DNA of 47,252 nt from assembly GCA_012520655.1 (NCBI GenBank), contig JAAYNW010000052.1:1-47252 (forward strand), in the 5' to 3' direction. A model generated the notes under the pieces. It had not been told where the DNA came from, searched no databases, and was given only the letters and a program-made list of their open reading frames with translations. A program made the translations under genes and the position numbers. The DNA is from Clostridiales bacterium (GTDB taxonomy: Bacteria > Bacillota > Clostridia > Lachnospirales > Lachnospiraceae). Positions 35,346 through 43,421 of the stretch are shown here, in pieces (position 1 is the stretch's first letter; each line of letters opens with the position of its first letter).

Positions 35346-36287
35346 ATGAAGAAAGCAATGATTATTGGAGCGGCCGGATTTGTAGGCAATTATCTAATGG
35401 AATATTTAAGGAAGGAATGTAACATGGAGGTGCATGTTACAAAACTTCCGCGCGAAGAAATTCACAACAATTATTTGAAAGCGTATGATTTGGATATTCT
35501 GGATAAAGAAGCGATTGTTTCGCTACTGTTTGAAATCAGACCGGATTATATATTTCATCTTGCAGCACAAAGCTCTGTGGGTTTAGCATGGAAAAATCCG
35601 TGTTTGACAATCGATGTAAACATTAAAGGCAGTGTAAATGTTATGGATGCAATCCGTGAATTATACTATAAACCAAGAGTTATTTTAATCGGTTCGGGAG
35701 AAGAATACGGACATATTAACGAAGGAGAAACGCCTATTAAAGAAGGGAATATGATTCGTCCGGGGAATATATATGCCGCAACGAAGGTTTGTCAGAACAT
35801 GATTGGAAATATTTATGCCCAAGCTTACGATATGGAACTGATGATGGTGCGGGCCTTCAATCATATTGGGCCGACGCAAGCCCCCATGTTTGTAGTGGCA
35901 GACTTTTGCAAGCAGGTTGCAGAAATCGAAAAAGGAATAAGAGAGCCTGTAATATATGTCGGAAATCTGGAAGCAAAACGTGATTTTACGGATGTTAGGG
36001 ATGTAGTTCGAGCGTATGCTATGTTAATTGAAAAAGGCAAGGCCGGAGAAACCTACAATGTAGGAAGCGGGCATGCTGTATCTATCAGAAAGATATTGGA
36101 CTTGATTATTTTGTCATCGGGTAAGGATATTAAAGTGAAAATTGACCCTAATAAATTAAGGCCGGTAGATGTACCTATCATTGAAGCAGATACTACAAAG
36201 CTGCGAAATCTTACCGGTTGGAAGCCGGAGATAACCTTGGAACAGACAATTAAAGAAACGCTGGATTATTGGCGTGAAAGGGTATAA
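35346..36287 (+). CDS. rmd: GDP-4-keto-6-deoxy-D-mannose reductase (GDP-D-rhamnose forming)
   Basis: The 313-residue NAD-dependent epimerase/dehydratase-type protein has IIGAAGFVGNYLMEYL, FHLAAQSSVGLAWKNP, SGEEYG, and YAATKVCQNMIG with Y143 and K147. It also has RAFNHIGPTQAPMFVVADFCKQVA and YVGNLEAKRDFTDVRDVVRAY. The FNHIGP block and the VVADFCKQVAEIE stretch match Rmd, which reduces the Gmd product to GDP-D-rhamnose. They do not match the epimerase/reductase that makes GDP-L-fucose. It directly follows gmd, the usual pairing. A 6-deoxy-talose-forming reductase is a less likely alternative. Confidence 0.87.
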   Translation: MKKAMIIGAAGFVGNYLMEYLRKECNMEVHVTKLPREEIHNNYLKAYDLDILDKEAIVSLLFEIRPDYIFHLAAQSSVGLAWKNPCLTIDVNIKGSVNVMDAIRELYYKPRVILIGSGEEYGHINEGETPIKEGNMIRPGNIYAATKVCQNMIGNIYAQAYDMELMMVRAFNHIGPTQAPMFVVADFCKQVAEIEKGIREPVIYVGNLEAKRDFTDVRDVVRAYAMLIEKGKAGETYNVGSGHAVSIRKILDLIILSSGKDIKVKIDPNKLRPVDVPIIEADTTKLRNLTGWKPEITLEQTIKETLDYWRERV

Positions 36288-36301
36288 TGAGGTGATTGAC
36301 T

Positions 36302-37189
36302 ATGGGTGATATCAGTACATTATTTACAACGACAGGAATAACAGATTCCCAGAGAATGCTGCATACTCCCGGAGAATTTGCAAAGAAGAACTTATTTTAT
36401 GTGCAGGAAGTAGGAAAATTAAAAAGCTTGCAGCCGCATAAGTCACAGAGAGAAAAATTGGATTCTTTTTTATTTCTTGGCGTATTGAATGGTGCCGGGA
36501 CAATTACTATTGGAAATGCTGAGTATAAAGTAAAAAAAGGTCATTGCGCATGGATAAATTGTATGAATTATTATGCCCATGAAAGTAGTAAGGAGAAGCC
36601 TTGGGAGCTTATGTGGGTACATTTTAACGGAAATACTGCAAAAGAATATTTTGAATTATTCATGGAACAGAATGAGCAAAAGAATATTTTTGAGCCGGAA
36701 AGCTTGGAAGAATTGGAAAGGTTTATAAGCAAACTGATGGAATATCAGAAAGAAAAAGACTTGGAATCAGAGCTATTAAGTGGAAATATCCTGGGACAAT
36801 TGATGAATGCTTGCCTTTTTGCCGTCATGCATCGTGAAAGAGCAAATCAGCAAAAATATAAAAAGATGTGTAATGAAATAAGAGAGTGTGTTAACGAAAA
36901 ATATCGAGAGGAAGGACTGCTTCAGACTTTTGCAGATAGATATGGAATAGGTGAAGAGGAATTGGATACTTGTTTTCAAAAAACTTATGGCATAACACTG
37001 CGAGATTATATTGTAAATAGAAGATTTACGGCAGCAAAGGAACTGCTTCGATTTACGGTAAAGCCTATAAAAGAAATTATAGAAGAATCAGGTATAGGGA
37101 ATGATGATTTGTTTAGAAAGTTATTCCAGGACGGCGAGAAAATGACAGCAGAAGAATATCGGATGAAATGGTCACAGTGGGTAAAATAA
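36302..37189 (+). CDS. AraC-family transcriptional regulator (degenerate DNA-binding domain)
   Basis: The product is about 295 residues. The N-terminal half is a cupin-like ligand domain (FLFLGVLNGAGTITIGNAEYKVKKGHCAWINCMNYYAHE, in two segments). The C-terminal 100 residues have two helix-turn-helix units with AraC landmarks such as LQTFADRYGIGEEELDTCF, GITLRDYIVNRRFTAAKELL and ESGIGNDDLFRKLF. The landmark phenylalanine-rich second helix and the GYSxxxYF pattern are altered, so the DNA contacts may be unusual. ATG 36302 is chosen over TTG 36296, since GAGGTGA lies six bases before it. A sugar-responsive regulator inside the operon could sense a cell sugar or intermediate; this is inference. 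Confidence 0.8.
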   Translation: MGDISTLFTTTGITDSQRMLHTPGEFAKKNLFYVQEVGKLKSLQPHKSQREKLDSFLFLGVLNGAGTITIGNAEYKVKKGHCAWINCMNYYAHESSKEKPWELMWVHFNGNTAKEYFELFMEQNEQKNIFEPESLEELERFISKLMEYQKEKDLESELLSGNILGQLMNACLFAVMHRERANQQKYKKMCNEIRECVNEKYREEGLLQTFADRYGIGEEELDTCFQKTYGITLRDYIVNRRFTAAKELLRFTVKPIKEIIEESGIGNDDLFRKLFQDGEKMTAEEYRMKWSQWVK

Positions 37190-37222
37190 CGTGCAGATGT
37201 AACTTAAATGAGGTGAGACTAA

Positions 37223-38287
37223 GTGAAACTAGATATTAACTTTTATAAGGATAAGAAAATTCTGATAACAGGCCATACGGGGTTTAAAGGAAGTTGGATG
37301 TGTAAAGTGCTAACCGATGCGGGGGCAGTGGTAACCGGATATGCGTTAGAACCGCCCACAGATCCGAGCCTTTTTGAGATATGTGGTGTTGCAAATAAAA
37401 TGAAATCGATTTTAGGTGATGTACGGGATTTGGCGCATTTACAGCAAGTATTCAACGAAGAAAAACCTGAAATAGTCATTCATATGGCAGCTCAGCCGCT
37501 TGTACGCGATTCATATAAGAATCCTGTATATACATATGAAGTAAACGTAATGGGGACAGTAAATATACTTGAGTGTGTAAGAAATTCTTCTTCTGTAAAA
37601 TCATTTCTTAATGTAACAACGGATAAAGTATATTTGAACCACGAATGGGAATGGGGATATCGAGAGAATGAAGAATTAAACGGGTACGATCCATATTCTA
37701 ATTCAAAGTCGTGTTCTGAACTTGTTACAAGTAGTTTTAAAAATTCTTTTTTTGCAAATACCTCAATTGCAGTTTCAACCGCACGTGCCGGGAATGTTAT
37801 AGGTGGAGGTGATTTTGCAACGGATAGGATTATTCCTGATTGTATAAGAGCGGCCAGAGAAGGGAAGAAGATTGTTGTGCGCAATCCATATTCCACAAGG
37901 CCTTATGAACATGTTCTGGAGCCGATAATGGCTTATTTGATGATCTGTCAGGCGCAATATGAAGATATTTCCTATGCGGGTAGCTACAATGTAGGACCTG
38001 ATGAAACGGATTGTTGGACAACTGGTGATTTGGTCGCCCTATTTTGCGAGAAATGGAATGCCAAAACAGGGGAATCAATTGGCTGGAAAAATGAATATGA
38101 TGGTGGGCCGCATGAAGCTAATTTTTTGAAGCTTGACTGTTCTAAAATCAAGAAAACATTTAATTGGAAACCAAGATGGAATGTAGAAACAACTATGGAA
38201 AAGATTGTTGAATGGACAGAAGTATATTTGAGAGGGGAGAATATAGAAGATTGTATGGGACGGCAGATAAAAGAATTTTGCAAATAA
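37223..38287 (+). CDS. rfbG: CDP-glucose 4,6-dehydratase
   Basis: The 354-residue short-chain dehydrogenase has LITGHTGFKGSWMCKVL (17-25 core), HMAAQPLVRDSYKNP, VTTDKVYLN with D134/K135, YSNSKSCSELV with Y158/K162, TARAGNVIGGGDFATDRIIPD, RNPYSTRPYEHVLEP, and YNVGPDETDCWTTGDLV. GFKGSW and RPYEHVLEP are diagnostic for RfbG, which makes CDP-4-keto-6-deoxy-glucose, precursor of 3,6-dideoxyhexoses. The partner glucose-1-phosphate cytidylyltransferase (RfbF) and the next enzyme (RfbH or a reductase) are not in the window. The start is GTG with TGAGGTGAG upstream. It is the last gene before a 97-base gap and the exporter. Confidence 0.92.
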   Translation: MKLDINFYKDKKILITGHTGFKGSWMCKVLTDAGAVVTGYALEPPTDPSLFEICGVANKMKSILGDVRDLAHLQQVFNEEKPEIVIHMAAQPLVRDSYKNPVYTYEVNVMGTVNILECVRNSSSVKSFLNVTTDKVYLNHEWEWGYRENEELNGYDPYSNSKSCSELVTSSFKNSFFANTSIAVSTARAGNVIGGGDFATDRIIPDCIRAAREGKKIVVRNPYSTRPYEHVLEPIMAYLMICQAQYEDISYAGSYNVGPDETDCWTTGDLVALFCEKWNAKTGESIGWKNEYDGGPHEANFLKLDCSKIKKTFNWKPRWNVETTMEKIVEWTEVYLRGENIEDCMGRQIKEFCK

Positions 38288-38297
38288 GTTTAGGTAA

Positions 38298-38317
38298 TGG
38301 ATAAAATGATTTATCCA
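38298..38317. other. Eight-bp palindromic hairpin in the rfbG-wzm gap
   Basis: TGGATAAA (38298-38305) and TTTATCCA (38310-38317) pair perfectly around a four-base loop. No T tract follows on the plus strand, so it is not a plus-strand intrinsic terminator. It could be an operator or mRNA stability element. No convincing promoter was found in the rest of the 38288-38384 gap. Confidence 0.6.
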
Positions 38318-38384
38318 AAACTCTAGGGGGTGTTTTGGTCTGCCCTTATTTTAAGCCGCAATATGGAATTGAAAGGGAATATGA

Positions 38385-39173
38385 ATGCTTAAGGTACTAT
38401 ATAAAAACAATTATTTGCTGAGACAGTTAGTTAAAAAGGACATACAACAAAGATATCAGGGATCGGTGCTTGGAATGCTTTGGTCTTTTATTGTGCCGAT
38501 TTTGATGTTAATTATTTATACTTTCGTATTTAGTGAAGTATTTCAGGCAAAGTGGAATATAGACACTAGTAATAAATATGAATTTGCACTAGTTTTGTTT
38601 TGTGGATTAAGTGCTTTTAACCTTGTGGGCGAGGTAATGAACCGTGCCACGGTTCTGATAGCGATGAATACAAATTATGTTAAAAAGGTTATATTTCCTT
38701 TGGAGATACTTCCGGTGGTAGTAACGATATCTGCGCTATTTAATTGCGCAATCAGTTATATAATATTAATTGTAGCAAAATTGATTTTATATCATAATAT
38801 TTCTTCTACCCTTTACTTGATTTTCATAGCATTAGTACCGCTTGTGGTGATGTCTGTGGGGCTAGGTCTATTTATTTCAGCTCTTTCCGTATATTTAAAG
38901 GATGTTAGCAATATTATTTCAGTACTGGTTACAGTACTGATGTATATGAGTCCGGTTTTTTTCCCCCTATCTTCGGTGCCGGAGCGTTTTAGATTTATCT
39001 GTGAAGCAAATCCCATGACTTACATTATTGAAAACTTTAGAAATGTTGTGCTGTATGGGGAGTATATTAACTGGAAATTCTACGGAATTTCGTGCATAGT
39101 GGCGTTTGCGATTTACCTATTGGGGAAGGTGGTATTCATGCGGGCGAAGGAGGGATTTGCGGATGTCTTATAA
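38385..39173 (+). CDS. wzm: ABC-2 type polysaccharide export permease
   Basis: The 262-residue membrane protein has six hydrophobic segments. The N-terminal LVKKDIQQRYQGSVLGMLWSF is the characteristic cytoplasmic amphipathic stretch of Wzm/TagG/KpsM permeases, and PVFFPLSSVPERFRFICEANPMTYIIENFRNVVL is the conserved block near the end (given here as a region, about 202-236). With its ATPase it exports completed lipid-linked polysaccharide. In Gram-positives the same family also exports teichoic acids, so the cargo could be a wall polymer. The next gene begins 11 bases before this stop. Confidence 0.92.
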   Translation: MLKVLYKNNYLLRQLVKKDIQQRYQGSVLGMLWSFIVPILMLIIYTFVFSEVFQAKWNIDTSNKYEFALVLFCGLSAFNLVGEVMNRATVLIAMNTNYVKKVIFPLEILPVVVTISALFNCAISYIILIVAKLILYHNISSTLYLIFIALVPLVVMSVGLGLFISALSVYLKDVSNIISVLVTVLMYMSPVFFPLSSVPERFRFICEANPMTYIIENFRNVVLYGEYINWKFYGISCIVAFAIYLLGKVVFMRAKEGFADVL

Positions 39174-40545
39174 GACGGACGAAAAGGCAATAAGTGTAAG
39201 TCATGTGTCAAAGGTATATAAAATTTTTGATACGCCGGGGAAAAGATTTCTTTATCATATGTTTCACACTAATGACGGAAAAGATTTTGTTGCATTAAAT
39301 GATGTAAGTTTTCAAGTGAAAAAAGGAGAGGCCTTTGGTATCATAGGTCGTAATGGTAGTGGTAAGAGTACTATGCTACAAATATTGGCAGGTATCATTA
39401 AAGCAACTACGGGAAACGTTGAAATAAATGGAAGGGTTGCTGCTTTGCTAGAACTTGGAAGTGGTTTTAATCCGGAAAGCACCGGATATGAAAATATTTA
39501 TATGAATGCCGCTATACTGGGAGTATCGAAGGAGGAAATTGAAGGAAAAATTGCTCGGATAGTGGAATTCGCTGATATAGGAGATTTTGTTAATCAACCC
39601 GTCAAGACGTATTCTAGCGGTATGTTTGTAAGGCTTGCTTTTTCGGTGGCTATCAATGTAGATGCAGACATTCTACTGATTGATGAAGCATTGGCTGTGG
39701 GAGATGTTTTTTTTCGGCAAAAATGTTATACAAAATTAAATCAATTAAAAAAAGAGGGTAAAACAATTATTCTGGTAAGTCATGGAATGAATGAGGTAGA
39801 GCAATTTTGTGATAGGGTATTACTGCTTAACAAGTCAAATGTGTTAATGTGCGGAGATGCCAGAGAAGCAGTACAAAGGTATTATATGCTCGAACAGGAG
39901 TCAAACGCAAGTAAACAAGAAGATGAGTTTCGAGTTGACCATGATGATAATATAGAGAATTTTGAATGCAAAACAGCCTTTGACAGATGGCATAGGTTAG
40001 AAAGTAGTAATTTTAACTGTATAATTAATTACGAAAGCGAAATAAATAATGGTAAAGTTAAATTTTTACGAGTAGGGATATTTAATGAAAATGGTCAGGA
40101 GAGTAAAGTTTTTCAACAAGGAGAAAATGCTTATTTTCTTTATGAAATCGAGGTTCTTCATGATATAAAGACGCCGATTGCAGGTATTGTTTTTTATGAT
40201 CAGCGCAACACAATTGTATTTGGAAAAGATAATCTACAGACATACACGAAGGTTCCGGAACATGTAAAAAAGGGAAGTGTAGTTAGATGTCTTTTCAAGA
40301 TTAAAATGGATATTGCAATAGGGGAATATACGTTTGATGCAGGTTTTAATTCAATAAATAGTGAAGACTATTTCTCCAGAAGTAATAAAAAACAAGAAGA
40401 AATAAACGAAGCTCGTGAAATTTTATGTGCGCTTTCTAATGTAGGTAGTTTTTCCGTTCATGAGAGAGCAGTAGGGAAACCAATGAAAATTATGTTTCAT
40501 GGATGTTGTGATTTACCAAGTGATGTAGAAATGATAGTAAACTAA
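39163..40545 (+). CDS. wzt: Polysaccharide export ATPase with C-terminal glycan-binding extension
   Basis: The 461-residue protein has an N-terminal ABC domain with Walker A GRNGSGKST at 62-70, signature YSSGM near 150-154, Walker B ILLIDEALAVGD, and H-loop SHG near 206. Beyond about residue 285 a beta-rich domain follows (KFLRVGIFNENGQ, QGENAYFLYEIEVL, GIVFYDQRN, YTFDAGFNS). Wzt proteins with such an extension recognise a chemically marked non-reducing end of the polymer before export. Those without it do not. The frame opens at 39106, but ATG 39163 is preceded by GAAGGAGGG at nine bases and begins the conserved part. The neighbouring coiled-coil methyltransferase is a natural candidate for writing the mark. 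Confidence 0.92.
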   Translation: MSYKTDEKAISVSHVSKVYKIFDTPGKRFLYHMFHTNDGKDFVALNDVSFQVKKGEAFGIIGRNGSGKSTMLQILAGIIKATTGNVEINGRVAALLELGSGFNPESTGYENIYMNAAILGVSKEEIEGKIARIVEFADIGDFVNQPVKTYSSGMFVRLAFSVAINVDADILLIDEALAVGDVFFRQKCYTKLNQLKKEGKTIILVSHGMNEVEQFCDRVLLLNKSNVLMCGDAREAVQRYYMLEQESNASKQEDEFRVDHDDNIENFECKTAFDRWHRLESSNFNCIINYESEINNGKVKFLRVGIFNENGQESKVFQQGENAYFLYEIEVLHDIKTPIAGIVFYDQRNTIVFGKDNLQTYTKVPEHVKKGSVVRCLFKIKMDIAIGEYTFDAGFNSINSEDYFSRSNKKQEEINEAREILCALSNVGSFSVHERAVGKPMKIMFHGCCDLPSDVEMIVN

Positions 40546-40577
40546 GGCGTAATCTTGAAACTCAGAAAGGGAGAACA

Positions 40578-41852
40578 ATGGACAAGTGCTGGTGTGGCAA
40601 TGATAAACTGAAAGAATATTCTAAAAACTATTTTTTGTGTAGTGAATGTAAATCTTTAGTTTCCAAAAAAGCATTTGAAGACAGCATATACCATGTAGAA
40701 GATGAGAATGATGACTTGTATGGGGAAAACTACTGGGAAGAAGTAATGACCAAAGAGGCCGGTGTTAATTCTACGGATGAAATTATTGATTTATATCTTC
40801 ATGAAAGAGGAATTTACTGGTTAAAATATATTGTTAAGTATTTTCCGTTCAACAGCAAAGTTGCTGAAATCGGTTGTGGACTTGGACAGTTATCTTATTT
40901 GATGAAAATGCTTGGATATCAGCAGATTGCATATGAATTGAGTCCTGCTATATGTAAATATGTTAAAAACAAGTTAAACATTAACATTGTATGCCAGACT
41001 TTTGGAAAAGGAAATGAAAAGTATGATGCTATTGTTGCAATGGATGTATTTGAGCATATCTTAAATCCGCAAGAATTTCTCGGTGAATGCTCGGAACACA
41101 TAACAGATAAAGGAATATTGTGCTTACAAACTCCATGCTATGATGAAACGTTGACTTATGATAAAATGCGTTGTGAAAAACCGCGTTTTGAAAAACTAAT
41201 GGTCGAAGAACAGCACATTTTTATTTATAGTAAGAAATCTATTACACAAATTTTAGAAAGCTACGGATTTTATGAGATTATCTTTGAACCGGCTTTCTTT
41301 GGTAATGATTACGACATGTTTTTGTTTGCATCTAAAGAAAAAATTAGTGTAAATTCCGCGGAAGAGATTGATAATCATTTTAACCATGTAGAAAGCGGAA
41401 GATTAATAAAAGCAATGTTAACTCTGTTTGATGCTAATAGGGAATTAGAATTATGCTATCAAACAGCAGATGCAGACCGTAGTTCCCGCTTGGAGCAAAT
41501 CGAAGAGCTAACGAAGATGCTGAAAGAAAGTGAAAAAGACCGAGAGGCGCGTCTGGGAGAAATAAATGATTTGACGCGAATGGTGCAGGAGTGCGAAAAG
41601 GACCGAGAGGCGCGCCTGGGAGAAATAAGTAAACTGACACAAATGCTGCAGGAAAGCGAAAAGGACCGAGAGGCGCGTTTGAAGCAGATAAATGAACTGA
41701 CGCGAATGCTGCAGGAAAGCGAAAAGGACAGAGAGATGCGTTTGAAGCAAATAAATGAACTGACGCGAATGCTGCAGGAAAGTGAGGCAGACCGTGAAGC
41801 GCGTCTTAATCAAATTAATACACTTACTGAAATGTTATATAAAAAAAGATGA
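40578..41852 (+). CDS. SAM-dependent methyltransferase with six-repeat coiled-coil tail (possible chain terminator and ruler)
   Basis: The 424-residue protein starts with a possible zinc knuckle (C4, C6, C21, C24). It continues with a class I methyltransferase domain: VAEIGCGLGQLSYLMKMLGY at about 95-114, AIVAMDVFEHILNPQEFL, GILCLQTPCYDE. From residue 298 to 423 it consists of six 21-residue repeats, each three heptads, of the form EKDREARLxEIxxLTxMLQES, strongly predicted as coiled coil. The domain order methyltransferase then coiled coil, next to a Wzt with a binding domain, recalls WbdD of E. coli O9a. There the enzyme caps the chain and the coiled coil sets its length. No kinase domain is seen here. 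Function as terminator is inference. Alternatives are methylation of an internal sugar with a scaffold tail. Confidence 0.85.
   Translation: MDKCWCGNDKLKEYSKNYFLCSECKSLVSKKAFEDSIYHVEDENDDLYGENYWEEVMTKEAGVNSTDEIIDLYLHERGIYWLKYIVKYFPFNSKVAEIGCGLGQLSYLMKMLGYQQIAYELSPAICKYVKNKLNINIVCQTFGKGNEKYDAIVAMDVFEHILNPQEFLGECSEHITDKGILCLQTPCYDETLTYDKMRCEKPRFEKLMVEEQHIFIYSKKSITQILESYGFYEIIFEPAFFGNDYDMFLFASKEKISVNSAEEIDNHFNHVESGRLIKAMLTLFDANRELELCYQTADADRSSRLEQIEELTKMLKESEKDREARLGEINDLTRMVQECEKDREARLGEISKLTQMLQESEKDREARLKQINELTRMLQESEKDREMRLKQINELTRMLQESEADREARLNQINTLTEMLYKKR
41469..41846 (+). repeat. Six tandem 63-bp coding repeats
   Basis: The units begin at 41469, 41532, 41595, 41658, 41721 and 41784. Units 2-5 are very similar at DNA level (for example GAAAAGGACCGAGAGGCGCG starts unit 3 and almost exactly units 2 and 4); unit 1 is the most diverged and unit 6 is a tail variant. 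All are in frame, so gain or loss of units by recombination or slippage would lengthen or shorten the coiled coil by 21 residues without breaking the gene. The repeats are richer in G and C than the sequence around them. Confidence 0.93.
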
Positions 41853-41882
41853 GAAGAATACTATTTTTTTGAGGTGGGAAAG

Positions 41883-43406
41883 ATGAAGATTGCAGTAGAT
41901 GTGCTATCAATTAGACCGGACGGAAGCGCGGGTGGGGCGATGGGTTTTGCGTTGGAATTAATTAAAGGGTTTGCAGCAAAACCAGATATTCAGGTTCTGG
42001 TATTGTGCGCAGACTGGAATATTAGTTATTTAAAAGGATTATTACCAAAGAATATTCAGTACTATCAAGTATTGGGTGAATATAAATTAACGGGTATCGG
42101 CCGAATTGATAGAATAGTTGATCGTATCAGACAGAAAATATACTCAAATTCGGTTTTAAAAAAGAATAATGTGGATGTTTTGTACTGTCCGTTTAGTGCT
42201 GCCACATATAAAGAAAAAGGAATTCCGACAGTGAGTACTATTCTTGATATTCAACATGAATACTACCCGCAGTTTTTTGAGCCACAAGAGTTGGCTCACA
42301 GGCGTAAGTTTTATCATAGCATTGTAAAGAAAGTAGAACGAGTCGTGTGTATTTCAGACTATACTAAGGAAACCTTTTGCGAGAAGTATAAATTTCCGTT
42401 GGATAGGGCTCAGACAATTTATATTGCAATACAAAATCGCTTTTTTAAACAAGATGATAAGGTTTTAGATAAGTTAAATTTACGAGGTCAAGAGTATATT
42501 GTATATCCTGCAAACTTTTGGGAACATAAAAACCATAAGCTTCTCTTAAATGCTTTTGCAATGTATCGATATGAGAATAAGTATCTAAAATTAGTACTGA
42601 CCGGGAATCCGTTAGAGCAGTCTACATATTATAATAACTTACTTAAGGCCATGAAGATAGATGAGTGCACAGTAATTACTGGGTATGTTACAGATGAAGA
42701 ATTGTATAGTATTTTGAAAAATGCGAAAGGACTTATCTACCCAAGCTTATTTGAAGGTTTTGGAATTCCAATTGTTGAAGCGATGCATTTACATAAGTTG
42801 ATTGCCTGTAGCAATCTGACGAGCCTTCCGGAAATTGGATGTGATGCAATTTTTTATTTTAATCCGAAGAAACCAGATGATATATTGGCAGGAATTAGGT
42901 ATTTGGCAGAAAATGAAATGACGAATGATATTATACAACAGTATGAGACGAAACTGAATGATTACAAAACTGAAAAGATGGTAGAAGAATATTTGAAGGT
43001 ACTGAAAGATGTAGTCAGCAAGAAGGAGGCTTTGGTTTTTCAGGAAGAAGTTATAGGAGTATATCCCGACGGATGGAGCACTCCCGAAATTGTCATACAG
43101 TTGAAGGATAGAGAAGACAGTATTCTCAGGGGGAAAATTATTTTACCCGAATTTACTGGGATGAAAATGAAAATTTTGTTAGAAAATAATGGAAAACGGA
43201 GGCAAATATTATTAAAATCAGGTGATTCAATTGAACTAGAAGAAAAAATCACTAGTAATTGTGCAACGGTAATATTGCGCATGAGTAAAACATGGTCTCC
43301 TCAAGAAGTCTTAAAAAACAACGATGTCAGAGAACTGGGAGTATTCTTAGAAGATTTAAAACTTGAAACAGCGGATGAGATGATAGAAGTAAAAAATTTG
43401 GTATAA
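41883..43406 (+). CDS. Family 4 glycosyltransferase with C-terminal beta-rich accessory domain
   Basis: The product is about 507 residues, roughly 125 longer than a normal GT4. The catalytic part has IAVDVLSIRPDGSAGGAMGF, STILDIQHEYYPQFF, VVCISDYTKETF, YPANFWEHKNHKLLL, and the signature LFEGFGIPIVEAM. From about residue 385, after KEALVFQEE, comes VIGVYPDGWSTPEIVIQLKD and alternating hydrophobic strands to the end. This tail is probably a separate beta-sandwich, perhaps for glycan binding or placing the acceptor. GTG 41874 opens the frame, but ATG 41883 has GAGGTG six bases before it. It directly follows the coiled-coil methyltransferase, suggesting they work on the same chain. Confidence 0.85.
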   Translation: MKIAVDVLSIRPDGSAGGAMGFALELIKGFAAKPDIQVLVLCADWNISYLKGLLPKNIQYYQVLGEYKLTGIGRIDRIVDRIRQKIYSNSVLKKNNVDVLYCPFSAATYKEKGIPTVSTILDIQHEYYPQFFEPQELAHRRKFYHSIVKKVERVVCISDYTKETFCEKYKFPLDRAQTIYIAIQNRFFKQDDKVLDKLNLRGQEYIVYPANFWEHKNHKLLLNAFAMYRYENKYLKLVLTGNPLEQSTYYNNLLKAMKIDECTVITGYVTDEELYSILKNAKGLIYPSLFEGFGIPIVEAMHLHKLIACSNLTSLPEIGCDAIFYFNPKKPDDILAGIRYLAENEMTNDIIQQYETKLNDYKTEKMVEEYLKVLKDVVSKKEALVFQEEVIGVYPDGWSTPEIVIQLKDREDSILRGKIILPEFTGMKMKILLENNGKRRQILLKSGDSIELEEKITSNCATVILRMSKTWSPQEVLKNNDVRELGVFLEDLKLETADEMIEVKNLV

Positions 43407-43421
43407 ATAGAGGCTAAAAAC

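Noticed and set aside
35346-36287. GDP-L-fucose synthase for the reductase after gmd
   Set aside because: The FNHIGPTQ and VVADFCKQVAEIE blocks match the Rmd (GDP-D-rhamnose) group rather than the epimerase-reductase group.
38288-38384. Terminator or separate promoter for the wzm-wzt genes
   Set aside because: The palindrome has no T tract on the plus strand and no hexamer pair with proper spacing was found in the gap.
41469-41846. Possible CRISPR array because of regularly spaced repeats
   Set aside because: Units are contiguous 63-bp in-frame coding repeats without unique spacers, and they encode heptads.
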